Positions 10,435-20,470 of a stretch of 64,000 nucleotides of DNA are shown in pieces (the stretch's first letter is position 1; every line of letters starts with the position of its first letter). Below the pieces are notes generated by a model. The model was not told the origin of the DNA. It made no database searches and was given only the letters and a program-made list of their open reading frames with translations. The stretch comes from Ruegeria pomeroyi (GTDB lineage: Bacteria; Pseudomonadota; Alphaproteobacteria; Rhodobacterales; Rhodobacteraceae): contig NZ_JAGQAG010000001.1 of assembly GCF_021405525.1 (NCBI RefSeq), forward strand, positions 2,542,001-2,606,000, written 5' to 3'. The translations under genes were made by a program, and so were the position numbers.

Positions 10435-12804
10435 TCAAGAGCGGGGTCTGGTTTTCTGCGGGTCGTAATGGGCAAAGGGCACGATGGTTGCGGGCAGCCG
10501 TTTCTGATGCCCGTCCAGCTTGCCGATCTCGACCTTGGTTCCGACCTCGTGATGGGCCACGTCGACCCGGGCCAGCGCGATGTTCTTGCCCAGAATGGGC
10601 GAACGCATGGACGAGGTGACCTCGCCGATCTGGGCCCGTCCGATATGCACGCAATCGCCATGGCCCACATCGACATTGCTGTCGATATCCAGCCCCACCA
10701 ACATGCGCGCGGGATGTTCCTTGCGCCGGATCAGCGCCTCGCGCCCGATGAAATCGTCCGGCTTGGACTTGAGCGGCACGGTAAAGCCGATCCCGGCCTC
10801 GAACGGGTCGGTCTGGTCGCTGAAATCATAGCCGGCAAAAATCAGCCCGGCCTCGATCCGCACCATGTCCAGCGCCTCCAGCCCCATCGGGCGGATGCCA
10901 TGGGCCTGACCCGCCTCCCACACCGCGTCGAACACCGCGCCTGCGTGTTTGGGGTGGCAGAAGATCTCGTATCCCAGCTCGCCGGTATAGCCGGTGCGGC
11001 TGACCACCACCGGCACGCCCTGATCGTCGCCGATCCGGGCGGGGGCAAAGCGGAACCAGCCGAGCTCTTCGAACTTGGGCTGATGCGGCGCGGTCCAGAT
11101 CACCTTTTTCAACAGTTCGCGGCTTTCGGGCCCCTGCACGGCGATATTGTGCTGCATGTCGGTCGACGAGCGCACCAGCACCTTGAGCCCCAGCTCGGCG
11201 GCCTTTTCCCGGAGCCACTCGCCACCGTAATCCGAGCCGCCGATCCAGCGAAAATTGTCCTTGCCCAGGCGGAACACGGTGCCGTCGTCGATCATGCCGC
11301 CATGGGGATAGCACATGGCGGTATAGACGACGCCGCCCACCGGCAGGGTCTTCATGTTACGGGTAAAGATATACTGGCACAGCGCCTCGCTGTCGGGGCC
11401 GGTAATCTCGAACTTGCGCAATGCGCTGAGGTCAAGCACCACGCATTTCTCGCGGCAGGCATGATATTCCTCGATCGGGCCTGCGCTGGACATGCAATTG
11501 GCCAGCCAGAAGCCGTTATATTCGATGAAATTCTCGGTGAACCGGGCGAACCGGTCGTGAAAGCCTGTCTGTTTGGTCATTTTCGGTTCCGCGTCGGGGG
11601 TGGGCCGGTAAGCTACGGCGCGTTGAAAGGTCTCCTTGCCGCTATAGGTGCGGACATGGATGTCGGTCGGGTTCCAGCCATTGGCGGCCGAGGTATCGTC
11701 GGGACAGGCCGAGCTGACACAGACCAGATCGGTCAGCGCCCGCAGCAGCACATAATCGCCCGGGCGCGACCAGGGTTCGTCGGCATACATCACCCCGTGG
11801 TCGTCCAGCCCGGTATTGAAGAAGAAGTTGATCGCCATCCAGCCGGCCCGCCCCGCGACCCCGTGCGGCGCTAGCGCGGCGTTGAAATTGTCCGAACAGT
11901 TGATGTGGCCGGGATAGCCGATATCGTCGTAATACTTGGCGGCACAGGCCAGCGCAAAGGCATCGTGGCGCCCGCAGGTGTCCTGGATCACCTCGACCAG
12001 CGGCTGCATCTCCTGGTCATAGTACTTCGCGTGCAGACCCGGCATCGGATAGGCATGGCCCATCAGTGTCCGGGTGGTGGTCACGTCCAGCGCATGGGCA
12101 ATGCCCTTGTCCAGCTTGCGCGCCGCGAAACACTGGAAATCGGTGCATTGGCGCCCATCCACGTCGAGGATCTGGATATAGTCGCCGGCCTTGACGAAAT
12201 AGGCCTCGGCAGTGGCCGAATGCACCCGGATATCGGCAACCGGATCGGCCAGCGGGTCGGGCAGTTCGAACCTTGCCGCGCTTTTCAGCACCGCGCGGCG
12301 GATGAACACGGTCAGCGGCGTGGCGGTGTCCTGCGCCTCGAAGTCCATGATGCCGCCGGGGGCCGCGATGATCACGATCCCCTCGCGGCTGGCGGTAAAG
12401 CTTTCGGTCGTGCCCGCAGGCGTGCTGTGTTCGAAAAGATGCACCGCGCCCGCCTGCGACAGGTTCAACCCGCGCGCCTCGATCCCCATCCGCAGGCCCC
12501 GCAGCGAGGGATCGTCCGAGGTGACCAGCGCCATCAGCCCCCCCGGCGCCCCCTGCGCCCGCGCTCCGATCAGCCCGGTATCGAAACCGCCAAGCGGATC
12601 GGCGCAGACGATCTCGCAGGGCTGGCCACCCTCGGTATTCTCGATCTCGATCCGGTCGCCGGTTTCCAACCGAAGCAGGATTGCCCCCGCCCCCGGAACC
12701 ACATAGCGTTCGGTTCCAGGCGGCAGCGAAAACACCCGCGGTTGCAGGATGGCGCTTGGCTTTGGCGGTCCGGAGATGATCTCGGGGTATTTGGTATCCA
12801 GCAC
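10435..12804 (-). CDS. tdm: Trimethylamine N-oxide demethylase (DUF1989-GcvT fusion)
   Basis: Converts TMAO to dimethylamine and formaldehyde; the C-terminal folate domain can trap formaldehyde as methylene-THF. Predicted 789 aa. Residues 1 to about 400 are the DUF1989-type metal domain, with Cys-containing segments GRQCTDFQCF, DTCGRHDAFALAC and HINCSDNFN. From about 425 a GcvT-type aminomethyltransferase domain follows, with SRTGYTGELGYEIF and the MGLEALDMVRIEAGL motif. This architecture is that of Tdm of marine Roseobacters and Methylocella. The frame is open about 100 codons further upstream, but the GTG at 12804 has GGAG seven bases before it and starts at the homologous N-terminus. Operon: tdm then truncated globin. 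DmdA (DMSP demethylase) is the alternative GcvT-family call but lacks the DUF1989 half. Confidence 0.92.
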   Translation of the reverse strand: MLDTKYPEIISGPPKPSAILQPRVFSLPPGTERYVVPGAGAILLRLETGDRIEIENTEGGQPCEIVCADPLGGFDTGLIGARAQGAPGGLMALVTSDDPSLRGLRMGIEARGLNLSQAGAVHLFEHSTPAGTTESFTASREGIVIIAAPGGIMDFEAQDTATPLTVFIRRAVLKSAARFELPDPLADPVADIRVHSATAEAYFVKAGDYIQILDVDGRQCTDFQCFAARKLDKGIAHALDVTTTRTLMGHAYPMPGLHAKYYDQEMQPLVEVIQDTCGRHDAFALACAAKYYDDIGYPGHINCSDNFNAALAPHGVAGRAGWMAINFFFNTGLDDHGVMYADEPWSRPGDYVLLRALTDLVCVSSACPDDTSAANGWNPTDIHVRTYSGKETFQRAVAYRPTPDAEPKMTKQTGFHDRFARFTENFIEYNGFWLANCMSSAGPIEEYHACREKCVVLDLSALRKFEITGPDSEALCQYIFTRNMKTLPVGGVVYTAMCYPHGGMIDDGTVFRLGKDNFRWIGGSDYGGEWLREKAAELGLKVLVRSSTDMQHNIAVQGPESRELLKKVIWTAPHQPKFEELGWFRFAPARIGDDQGVPVVVSRTGYTGELGYEIFCHPKHAGAVFDAVWEAGQAHGIRPMGLEALDMVRIEAGLIFAGYDFSDQTDPFEAGIGFTVPLKSKPDDFIGREALIRRKEHPARMLVGLDIDSNVDVGHGDCVHIGRAQIGEVTSSMRSPILGKNIALARVDVAHHEVGTKVEIGKLDGHQKRLPATIVPFAHYDPQKTRPRS

Positions 12805-12927
12805 GTTGCCACTCCGATCATTTGCATTAGCGGAAAATTTCTTTATTGAAGAGAATATATCCCGAGGACCCACCGTGCAAGACATTCGAACCCTTTCCAG
12901 GCAGATTTCCCCCCAGCGAGGCCGGTC

Positions 12928-13773
12928 TTGAGCGCGCTGGGCCTGGGGCTGATCGCGGCGCTCTGCTGGGGGCTGCATGACATCACCATCCGCTATCTTA
13001 GCCGCACCGTGCCATTGATGGGGGCGCTGGCGGTGGTGCTGGCCACCGGGCTTGCGTTTCAGGCCACGGTTCTGGCCGCGTCCGAGGGCGCGCGCCTGCC
13101 GCAAGGCCCTGCGCTGTGGCTGTCGATCGGGTCCGGGCTGGCCTTTCTGGTGGCGAGCCTCGGCCTCTATTTTGCCTTTGAACGCGGGCCGGTGCGGCTG
13201 GTCGCGCCGATCATCGGCGCCTATCCGATCCTCTCGCTGCTCTTTGCCTTTCTGGCCGGGTCGCCCATCGGTGCCGATCAGGTGCTGGCGGTGCTGGTGA
13301 TCGTGGGGGCCGTGGGCGTGGTGGCGGGCCTGTCGGGTGACAGCGACGACCCCGCCCCGCCCAAGGGGCCGACCATCGCGCTGTCGCTGATCGCCGCCAT
13401 CGGTTTTGCCGCCACCTTCAAGCTGGGCCAGCTGGCCGCCACCCTGGATGGAGAGCTGAACGCCACGCTGCTGGCGCGGGTCACGGCGCTGGTGCTGCTG
13501 CTGGCGCTGATCGTGATTCGGCGCCAGACGCTGCGGGTGGGTGCTGCCGCACTACTGCCGCTGGTGGTGATGGGGCTGCTTGACGGGGTTGCCCTGCTGG
13601 CGGTGATCTCGGCGGGGGTGCTGGATCATCCGCAACTGGCGGCGGTGGCCTCGTCCATGTTCGGCCTGATCACCATCGTGCTGGCCTGGGCCTTTCTGCG
13701 CGAAAGCATGAGCCGGCCGCAATGGGCCGGCTGCCTGGCCGCCTTTCTGGCCATCGGCTATCTCGCCTGGTAA
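12928..13773 (+). CDS. EamA/DMT-family transporter
   Basis: 281-aa inner-membrane protein with about ten hydrophobic helices in two EamA halves (GLGLIAALCWGLHD at the start; a second repeat from about residue 145). Drug/metabolite transporters export or import small metabolites; the substrate cannot be read from sequence. A TTG at 12928 with GCGAGG upstream is the best start. It is divergent from tdm across 123 bp and convergent with the folD pair, so it may serve methylated-amine metabolism, for example exporting an amine product (inference). Confidence 0.8.
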   Translation: MSALGLGLIAALCWGLHDITIRYLSRTVPLMGALAVVLATGLAFQATVLAASEGARLPQGPALWLSIGSGLAFLVASLGLYFAFERGPVRLVAPIIGAYPILSLLFAFLAGSPIGADQVLAVLVIVGAVGVVAGLSGDSDDPAPPKGPTIALSLIAAIGFAATFKLGQLAATLDGELNATLLARVTALVLLLALIVIRRQTLRVGAAALLPLVVMGLLDGVALLAVISAGVLDHPQLAAVASSMFGLITIVLAWAFLRESMSRPQWAGCLAAFLAIGYLAW

Positions 13774-13782
13774 GGCGACCGA

Positions 13783-14661
13783 TCAGCGGATCCAGCCCGC
13801 CGCGCGCTGCTGCTGATGGGCGCGGATCGCGTTGCGCAGCAGGATCGCCACGGTGACCAGCCCGACCCCGCCCGGAACCGGCGTGATCCAGCCCGCCACT
13901 TCCTTGACCGCGTCGGTCTGCACATCGCCGACCACCATCGGGCCATCGGGACCGGGCACATGGTTGATCCCGATGTCGATCACCACCGCGCCCGGCTTGA
14001 TCATGTCCGGCCCGATCAGATGCGCCTTGCCCACCGCCACCACCACCACATCGGCCCGGCGCGAATGCATCGCGACCGAGCGGGTCATGTGGTGGCAGAC
14101 GGTGACGGTGGCGCCCTCGGCCATCAGCATCATCGCCACCGGCTTGCCCACGATCTCGGAATGGCCGACCATCACCACCTCGAGCCCGGCCATGGTCAGG
14201 CCGGTCTCGCGGATCAGCTCGACCGCCGCCGCCGCCGTGCAGGGCGCCATCGCCACATCGTTATAGACGATATTGCCGATCGAGGCGGGGTTCATCCCCT
14301 CGACATCCTTGAGCGGATGGATCGCGGCCTGAAGGGCGCGCACGTTGATATGATCGGGAACCGGACGTTGCAGAATGATTCCAAGCACATCCGGGTCATC
14401 GTTCATCTCACGGATGAGGCTTTGGCAAACCTCCTGGCTGATCGACCGGTCCCAGAGCTGCTGGTCAAAGGGCACGCCCACCGCGCTGGCGGCACGCGCC
14501 TGGTTGCGCACATAGACCGCCACCTCGGGCACGTTGCCGATCGAGATCGAGACCAGCTTGCCGATCCGCCCGACCTGGTTCAAATAGGCGCTCACCTCGG
14601 AGAGGATCCGCGCACGCACCGGTTTTCCCGGCAGCAGGCGGGTATCCGCGACCGTACTCAC
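13783..14661 (-). CDS. FolD paralogue with altered cyclohydrolase active site
   Basis: 292-aa homologue of methylene-THF dehydrogenase/methenyl-THF cyclohydrolase. It aligns without gaps through residue 121 with its tandem neighbour. Y50 and Q98 of the FolD active site are kept, but the catalytic Lys54 is Gln (YVRNQ versus YVRSK) and Asp121 is Glu (KDVEG versus KDVDG). The NADP-binding GRSNIVGKP motif reads GHSEIVGKP. Mutating the equivalent Lys to Gln in the human enzyme abolishes cyclohydrolase but leaves dehydrogenase, so this is predicted to be a dehydrogenase-only or otherwise specialised enzyme. Its start overlaps the stop of the canonical folD as ATGA, implying coupled synthesis and perhaps a heterodimer (inference). 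Confidence 0.85.
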   Translation of the reverse strand: MSTVADTRLLPGKPVRARILSEVSAYLNQVGRIGKLVSISIGNVPEVAVYVRNQARAASAVGVPFDQQLWDRSISQEVCQSLIREMNDDPDVLGIILQRPVPDHINVRALQAAIHPLKDVEGMNPASIGNIVYNDVAMAPCTAAAAVELIRETGLTMAGLEVVMVGHSEIVGKPVAMMLMAEGATVTVCHHMTRSVAMHSRRADVVVVAVGKAHLIGPDMIKPGAVVIDIGINHVPGPDGPMVVGDVQTDAVKEVAGWITPVPGGVGLVTVAILLRNAIRAHQQQRAAGWIR

Positions 14662-15548
14662 GGAGTAAGTCCTTTTGGTTCTGTGAGGTTGTTAGCGCGG
14701 GTGCAGGCTGTGAGGGTGTTGGCGAGCAGGCAGGCGATGGTCATGGGGCCGACGCCGCCGGGGACCGGGGTGATGGCGCCCGCCACCTCGGCGCAGCTGT
14801 CGTAATGGACATCGCCCACCAGCTTGGTCTTGCCGTCGCGCTCGATCCGGTTGATGCCCACGTCGATCACCGTGGCGCCCGGTTTGATCCAGTCGCCGGG
14901 CACCATTTCGGGCCGGCCCACCGCGGCCACCACGATATCGGCGCGGCGCACCACCTCGACCAGGTCCTTTGTCCGGCTATGGGCGATGGTCACCGTGCAG
15001 CTGTCGCCCAGCAAGAGTTGCGCCATCGGCTTGCCCACGATGTTCGACCGCCCGATCACCACCGCGTCCATCCCCGAAAGCGAGCCGTGATGGTCGCGCA
15101 GCATCATCAGGCAGCCCAGCGGCGTGCAGGGCACCATGCTCTTCTGCCCGGTGCCCAGAAGGCCCACATTCGAGATATGGAACCCGTCCACATCCTTGGC
15201 CGGATCGATGGCGTTGATCACCAGGTCCTCGTCCAGATGCCCCGGCAGCGGCAGTTGCACCAGGATGCCATGCACGTCCGGGTCCCCATTCAGCCGGTCG
15301 ATCAGCGCCAGCAGATCCGCCTCCGACGTGTCGGCGTCCAGCTTGTGCTCATACGAGTTCATGCCGACCTCGACGGTCTGCTTGCCCTTGGAGCGCACAT
15401 AGACCTGGCTGGCCGGGTCCTCGCCCACCAGCACCACCGCCAGGCCGGGGGTGATGCCATGCCCGGCCTTCAGCTCTGCCACATGTTCCGCCACCTGGCC
15501 CCGGATCCGGGCCGCAAAGGCCTTGCCGTCAATCACAGTTGCTGCCAT
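14658..15548 (-). CDS. folD: Bifunctional methylene-THF dehydrogenase / methenyl-THF cyclohydrolase
   Basis: Oxidises methylene-THF (from formaldehyde released by Tdm) to methenyl-THF with NADP and hydrolyses it to 10-formyl-THF, the substrate of Fhs. The 296-aa protein has all active-site residues at E. coli numbering: Y50 and K54 in VYVRSKGK, Q98 in VQLPLPGH, D121 in KDVDGFH, plus [11 protein letters not shown] and the C-terminal [20 protein letters not shown] precedes the ATG at 15548. It is the sixth gene of a leftward run that begins with formate dehydrogenase and it overlaps the divergent FolD paralogue downstream. Confidence 0.95.
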   Translation of the reverse strand: MAATVIDGKAFAARIRGQVAEHVAELKAGHGITPGLAVVLVGEDPASQVYVRSKGKQTVEVGMNSYEHKLDADTSEADLLALIDRLNGDPDVHGILVQLPLPGHLDEDLVINAIDPAKDVDGFHISNVGLLGTGQKSMVPCTPLGCLMMLRDHHGSLSGMDAVVIGRSNIVGKPMAQLLLGDSCTVTIAHSRTKDLVEVVRRADIVVAAVGRPEMVPGDWIKPGATVIDVGINRIERDGKTKLVGDVHYDSCAEVAGAITPVPGGVGPMTIACLLANTLTACTRANNLTEPKGLTP

Positions 15549-15559
15549 TTGCTCTCTTC

Positions 15560-15592
15560 CTTGTTGCCGTCTTGTTACCGCCTTGTTGCCGT
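15560..15592. repeat. Three tandem 11-bp repeats ahead of folD
   Basis: CTTGTTGCCGT, CTTGTTACCGC and CTTGTTGCCGT follow one another directly, 12 bp before the folD start codon on the minus strand. The unit is about one helical turn. The repeats fall in the only sizeable gap between the chorismate mutase and folD. They could be a binding array for a local regulator, an RNA element in the leader, or a slippage tract. Confidence 0.6.
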
Positions 15593-15618
15593 CTGGGGTC
15601 GCGCACGCGGGCCCGGCC

Positions 15619-15924
15619 CTAGATTTCCCGGATCACCCGCGCCTCGCGGGCGATCGACCAGTCCACCAGCCGCCGCCACAGGTCCTCGATCAGGCCGGGG
15701 TCCAGCCCCTGGCCTTCGGCGGCGGCGCGGGCGTTCATCACCACTTCCTCGACCCGTTCGGGGATCCGCGCGGGCCAGCCATTGCCCTGCTTCAGCTCTA
15801 CCGCCCGGTCGATATAGCCCGCCCGCGCGGCCAGCAGGGTGATCAGCTCGCGGTCCAGCCGGTCGATCTGGTCGCGCAGGCTGGCCATGTCGCTACAATC
15901 CTGCGGCGGGATGGATGTGCTCAT
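15619..15924 (-). CDS. Chorismate mutase, AroQ type
   Basis: 101-aa all-helical protein of the AroQ/PchB family: [26 protein letters not shown] at helix 1, a Lys in ELKQGNGW, and [14 protein letters not shown] further on. It would convert chorismate to prephenate; the related isochorismate-pyruvate lyase PchB has the same fold. The gene lies in the middle of a folate/C1 operon, between fhs and folD, rather than with aromatic amino acid genes. Chorismate is also the precursor of the p-aminobenzoate part of folate, so a link to folate supply is possible, but a mutase would compete with that branch. Confidence 0.85.
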   Translation of the reverse strand: MSTSIPPQDCSDMASLRDQIDRLDRELITLLAARAGYIDRAVELKQGNGWPARIPERVEEVVMNARAAAEGQGLDPGLIEDLWRRLVDWSIAREARVIREI

Positions 15925-15937
15925 GTCCTGAAACTCT

Positions 15938-15965
15938 CACGGCCCGGGATCGGTCCCGGGCCGTG
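15938..15965 (-). terminator. Hairpin between fhs and chorismate mutase
   Basis: A perfect 12-bp stem (CACGGCCCGGGA with its complement) closes a four-base loop, 19 bp after the fhs stop. There is no strong T-run, so it may be a partial terminator or an RNA-processing site that lowers expression of the downstream mutase/folD genes. Confidence 0.6.
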
Positions 15966-15983
15966 AATTGCGCATATCGCGGC

Positions 15984-17660
15984 TCAGAACAAGCCCTCGA
16001 TCTGGCCCGCGTCATTCAGCCGGATGGTCTCCGCCGCCGGTTTGCGCGGCAGGCCCGGCATCGTCATGATCTCGCCGCAGACCACCACGATAAAGCCCGC
16101 GCCCGCGCTGAGGCGCACCTCGCGCACCGGCACCGAATGGCCCGTCGGCGCGCCGCGCCGGTTCGGATCGGTGGTAAAGGAATACTGGGTCTTGGCCATG
16201 CAGACCGGCAGGTTGCGATAGCCGGCCTCTTCCCATTCCTTCAGCTGGTTGCGGATCTTCTGATCGGCCAGCACCTCGTCGGCGCGATAGATGCGCTTGG
16301 CGATGGTCTCGATCTTCTCGAACAGGCCCATGTCGTCGGGATAGATCGGGGCAAAGTTCGCCTTGCCCGAATCGGCCAGCTCGACAACCTTGCGCGCCAG
16401 CGCCTCGGAGCCTTCCGAACCCAGCTCCCAATGGCGCGACAGCACCGCCTCGACCCCGTGATTGGCGCAATAGTCCCTGACCGCCTGCACCTCGGCCTCG
16501 GTATCGGTGACGAAATGGTTGATCGCCACCACCACCGGCACGCCAAAGCTTTTGACGTTCTCGATATGGCGGCCCAGGTTGGCACAGCCCTTGTTGACCG
16601 CGGCCACGTTTTCCGCGCCCAGATCGGCCTTGGCCACGCCGCCGTTCATCTTCATCGCGCGCACGGTCGCCACCAGCACCACCGCCGACGGCGCGATCCC
16701 GGCCTTGCGGCACTTGATGTTCATGAACTTCTCGGCGCCCAGATCGGCCCCGAAACCGGCCTCGGTCACCACGTAATCGGCCACTTTCAGCGCCGTCTTG
16801 GTGGCGATGACCGAGTTGCAGCCATGCGCGATATTGGCAAACGGGCCGCCATGCACAAAGGCCGGGTTGTTCTCCAGCGTCTGCACCAGGTTGGGCTGCA
16901 TCGCGTCCTTCAACAGCACGGTCATCGCGCCCTCGGCCTTGATGTCGCGGCAATAGACCGGGCTCTTGTCGCGGCGATAGGCCACGATGATGTCGCCCAG
17001 ACGCTTTTCCAGGTCCTTCAGATCCTTGGCCAGGCACAGGATCGCCATCACTTCCGAGGCCACGGTGATGTCGAAGCCCGCCTCGCGCGGGAACCCGTTC
17101 GACACCCCGCCCAGCGAGCAGGTGATCTGCCGCAGCGCCCGGTCGTTCATGTCCACCACACGGCGCCACACCACCCGGCGGGTGTCGATCTCGGCCTCGT
17201 TGCCCCAATAGATGTGGTTGTCGATCATCGCGCTGAGCAGGCTGTGGGCGCTGGTGATCGCGTGGAAATCGCCGGTGAAATGCAGGTTCATCTCTTCCAT
17301 CGGCACGATCTGCGCATAGCCGCCCCCGGCAGCCCCCCCCTTCATGCCGAAGTTCGGCCCCAGGGACGCCTCGCGGATACAGATCATCGCGTTCTTGCCG
17401 ATCCGGTTCAGACCGTCGCCCAGACCCACCGTGGTCGTGGTCTTGCCCTCGCCCGCAGGCGTCGGGTTGATCGCCGTCACCAGGATCAGCTTGCCATCGG
17501 CGCGGTCCTGAACCGAATCGATGAACCCCTGGCTCACCTTCGCCTTGTCATGGCCATAAGGCAGCAGATCCTCAGACCCGATCCCCAGCTTCGCACCAAT
17601 CTCCAAGATCGGCAACTTCCGCGCCTCGCGCGCTATCTCAATGTCACTCTTATACGCCAT
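15984..17660 (-). CDS. fhs: Formate-tetrahydrofolate ligase
   Basis: ATP-dependent interconversion of 10-formyl-THF and formate plus THF; here it probably runs toward formate and ATP, feeding formate dehydrogenase. The 558-aa protein has the normal length. It carries the P-loop [18 protein letters not shown] near residue 68, the [17 protein letters not shown] segment, and the C-terminal [12 protein letters not shown] signature (here [12 protein letters not shown]). It starts 28 bp after fdsA in the same direction, so both are probably on one transcript. Confidence 0.97.
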   Translation of the reverse strand: MAYKSDIEIAREARKLPILEIGAKLGIGSEDLLPYGHDKAKVSQGFIDSVQDRADGKLILVTAINPTPAGEGKTTTTVGLGDGLNRIGKNAMICIREASLGPNFGMKGGAAGGGYAQIVPMEEMNLHFTGDFHAITSAHSLLSAMIDNHIYWGNEAEIDTRRVVWRRVVDMNDRALRQITCSLGGVSNGFPREAGFDITVASEVMAILCLAKDLKDLEKRLGDIIVAYRRDKSPVYCRDIKAEGAMTVLLKDAMQPNLVQTLENNPAFVHGGPFANIAHGCNSVIATKTALKVADYVVTEAGFGADLGAEKFMNIKCRKAGIAPSAVVLVATVRAMKMNGGVAKADLGAENVAAVNKGCANLGRHIENVKSFGVPVVVAINHFVTDTEAEVQAVRDYCANHGVEAVLSRHWELGSEGSEALARKVVELADSGKANFAPIYPDDMGLFEKIETIAKRIYRADEVLADQKIRNQLKEWEEAGYRNLPVCMAKTQYSFTTDPNRRGAPTGHSVPVREVRLSAGAGFIVVVCGEIMTMPGLPRKPAAETIRLNDAGQIEGLF

Positions 17661-17688
17661 GTGATGATTTCCCTGTTTCTGCTGTGGG

Positions 17689-20469
17689 TTAGACCGCGGA
17701 TGCGGCGGTATCTGTGCGCTCGACCCTTACTGCGGAGTATTTGAACTCTGGTATTTTTCCGTATGGGTCGAGGGCTGCGTTTGTGAGGATGTTTGCGGCG
17801 GCTTCGACATAGGCGAAGGGGAGGAAGACGTTGTCCTGTGCGATGGCGCGGTCGGCGCGGACCATGACCTGGACGCTGCCGCGCCGTGTGGTCAGCCGGA
17901 TCATGTCGCCGGGCTCGATGCCCATGGCGCGCAGGGTGGCGGGGTGCATCGAGCAGTTGGCCTCGGGCTCGACCGCGTCGAGCACGGTGGCCCGCCGGGT
18001 CATCGAGCCGGTGTGCCAGTGTTCCAGCTGCCGCCCGGTGATCAGCACGAAGGGATAGTCCGCATCGGGGCGCTCGTCGGGTTCGACGATCCTGGCCGGG
18101 GTGAAGCGGGCCCGCTTGTTGGCGCGCGGGAAGCCGTCGCCAAAGACGATGGCCTGGCCCGGATCCTCGGGGCTGAGCGAGGGATAGGTGACCGCCTCGC
18201 CCTCGAGCCGCTCCCAGGTGATGTTGTCGAGCGATTTCATGTTCCGCTTCATCTCGGCAAAGACCTGGCTGGGGTGGGTGTAATCCCAGTCGAGGCCCAG
18301 GCGCCTGGCCAGTTCCACCTCGATCCACCAGTCTTCGCGCGCCTCGCCCGGGGGCGCCACGGCGGGGCGGCCCATCTGCACCTGGCGGTTGGTATTGGTC
18401 ACGGTTCCGGTCTTTTCCGCCCAGGCGCTGGCGGGCAGGATCACGTCGGCATAGTTCGCCGTTTCCGTCAGGAAGATATCCTGCACCACCAGGTGGTCGA
18501 GCATCGCCAGCGCGGCGCGGGCGTGGTCCACATCGGGGTCCGACATGGCCGGGTTCTCGCCCAGGATATACATGCCCCTGATGTCGCCATGGTGGATCGC
18601 ATGCATGATCTCGACCACGGTCAGCCCCTTCTGGTTCGAGAAGTCGCCCGAGTTCCAGACAGAGGTAAAGGCCGAGCGCACGCCATCATCGGTGACCGAC
18701 TGGTAATCGGGCAAAAACATCGGGATCAGCCCCGCATCGGACGCGCCCTGCACGTTGTTCTGACCGCGCAGGGGGTGCAGGCCCGCGCCGGGCTTGCCCA
18801 CATTGCCGGTCATCAGCGCCAGGGAGATCAGGCAGCGCGAGTTGTCGGTGCCATGGATATGCTGGCTGACGCCCATGCCCCAGAAGATCATGCCCGCCTT
18901 GCCCGCCGCGAATGTGCGCGCCGCGTCGCGCAGATCACCGGCCGCGATGCCGCAGATGGGCTCCATCTTCTCGGGGCTGTACTCGGCCAGATGCGCCTTC
19001 ATCTCCTCCCAGTTCTCGGTGAACTGGTCGATATAGGCCTGGTCATACAGCCCCTCTTCGACGATCACGTTCATCATCGCGTTCAGCATCGACACATCCG
19101 CGCCCGGCTTGAACTGCAACCGGTGGGTGGCAAAGCGGCCCATGCCGACGCCGCGCGGGTCGCAGACGATCAGCTTGCCGCCGCGTTTGGTGAACTGCTT
19201 GAAATAGGTCGCCGCCACGGGATGGTTCTCGATCGGGTTGCAGCCGATCACGATGGCCACATCCGCGTTCTCGATCTCGTTGAAGGTCGCGGTCACCGCG
19301 CCCGAGCCGACATTCTCGAGCAGCGCCGAGACCGAGGAGGCATGGCAGAGCCGGGTGCAATGGTCGACATTGTTATGGCCAAAGCCCTGGCGGATCAGCT
19401 TCTGGAACAGATAGGCCTCTTCGTTCGAGCATTTGGCGCTGCCGAACCCCGCCACATAGCTGCCCTTCTGCGCGCGCAGGTCGGCCAGGCCGCGGGCGGC
19501 AAAATCCAGCGCCTCGTCCCAGCTCGCCTCGCGGAAATGGCTCAGCGGATTGCCCGGGTCGACGTTCAGCCCCTTGGGCGCGCCCTCCCGCCGGATCAGC
19601 GGTTTGGTCAGCCGGTGCGGGTGGTCGATATAGTCAAAGCCGAACCGCCCCTTGACGCAGAGCCGGCTTTCATTGGCCGGACCGTCGACGCCGGTCACGT
19701 ATTTGATCTTGTTGTCCTTGACCTTGAAGCTCAGCTGGCAGCCCACGCCGCAGAACGGGCAGACGGATGTCACCTCGCGGTCGTAATCGGCGCTGTCGCC
19801 ATGCTGATAGCTGTCCAGCACGGTCGCCGGCATCAGCGCGCCGGTCGGACAGGCCTGCACGCATTCGCCACAGGCCACGCAGGTCGAGGCGCCCATCGGG
19901 TCGTTCTGGTCGAACACCACCTGCGCCCCGGCGCCGCGCCCGGCCATGCCGATCACGTCGTTCACCTGCACCTCGCGACAGGCGCGCACGCAGAGATTGC
20001 AGTTGATGCAGGCATCCAGATTGACCCGCATCGCCACATGGCTGTCGTCGAGCAGCGGCACATGCGCCGCGTCGCGGGCCGGAAAGCGGCTCTCGCTCAC
20101 CCCGTTCAGACCGGCCATGGCGTGGAAATGGCTGGACGCGTCATGCGCCACCTCGGGCTGGTCGGCCAGCAACAGCTCGACCACCATCTTGCGGGCGCCC
20201 TCGGCGCGGGCGCTGTCGGTGGTGACCACCATGCCCTCGGCCACCGGCCGGATGCAGGAGGCCACCAGCGTGCGCTCGCCCGCGACCTCGACCATGCAGG
20301 CGCGGCAATTGCCGTCCGGGCGATAGCCGGGGTCGGGCTTGTGGCAGAGATGCGGGATCACCAGGCCGCGGCCATGCGCCGCCTCCCAGATAGTCAGCCC
20401 CTCGGGCACGGTGACCTCTTCGCCGTTGAGGGTGAAGCTCACCATCTCGACATGTGCGCCGTCGGCCAT
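17689..20469 (-). CDS. fdsA: NAD-dependent formate dehydrogenase, catalytic alpha subunit
   Basis: Molybdenum or tungsten bis-MGD subunit that oxidises formate to CO2; cytoplasmic FdsABG type. The 926-aa protein has an N-terminal [2Fe-2S] domain with Cys42, 55, 58 and 72. Two [4Fe-4S] motifs follow ([11 protein letters not shown] from 154; [11 protein letters not shown] from 197), then CPFCGVGC at 237-244 with Cys271. The metal ligand is Cys375 followed by His376, so this is a Cys, not a selenocysteine, enzyme. The C-terminal molybdopterin-binding domain includes [17 protein letters not shown]. It starts one base after the fused GB subunit gene ends. No fdsD or fdsC chaperone gene is seen in this operon. 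Confidence 0.95.
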   Translation of the reverse strand: MADGAHVEMVSFTLNGEEVTVPEGLTIWEAAHGRGLVIPHLCHKPDPGYRPDGNCRACMVEVAGERTLVASCIRPVAEGMVVTTDSARAEGARKMVVELLLADQPEVAHDASSHFHAMAGLNGVSESRFPARDAAHVPLLDDSHVAMRVNLDACINCNLCVRACREVQVNDVIGMAGRGAGAQVVFDQNDPMGASTCVACGECVQACPTGALMPATVLDSYQHGDSADYDREVTSVCPFCGVGCQLSFKVKDNKIKYVTGVDGPANESRLCVKGRFGFDYIDHPHRLTKPLIRREGAPKGLNVDPGNPLSHFREASWDEALDFAARGLADLRAQKGSYVAGFGSAKCSNEEAYLFQKLIRQGFGHNNVDHCTRLCHASSVSALLENVGSGAVTATFNEIENADVAIVIGCNPIENHPVAATYFKQFTKRGGKLIVCDPRGVGMGRFATHRLQFKPGADVSMLNAMMNVIVEEGLYDQAYIDQFTENWEEMKAHLAEYSPEKMEPICGIAAGDLRDAARTFAAGKAGMIFWGMGVSQHIHGTDNSRCLISLALMTGNVGKPGAGLHPLRGQNNVQGASDAGLIPMFLPDYQSVTDDGVRSAFTSVWNSGDFSNQKGLTVVEIMHAIHHGDIRGMYILGENPAMSDPDVDHARAALAMLDHLVVQDIFLTETANYADVILPASAWAEKTGTVTNTNRQVQMGRPAVAPPGEAREDWWIEVELARRLGLDWDYTHPSQVFAEMKRNMKSLDNITWERLEGEAVTYPSLSPEDPGQAIVFGDGFPRANKRARFTPARIVEPDERPDADYPFVLITGRQLEHWHTGSMTRRATVLDAVEPEANCSMHPATLRAMGIEPGDMIRLTTRRGSVQVMVRADRAIAQDNVFLPFAYVEAAANILTNAALDPYGKIPEFKYSAVRVERTDTAASAV

Positions 20470-20470
20470 C

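Noticed and set aside
12805-13104. A 100-codon N-terminal extension of Tdm
   Set aside because: The extension runs through the divergent control region and into the DMT gene, and is low-complexity Arg/Gln-rich. The GTG at 12804 has a good ribosome site and the expected N-terminus.
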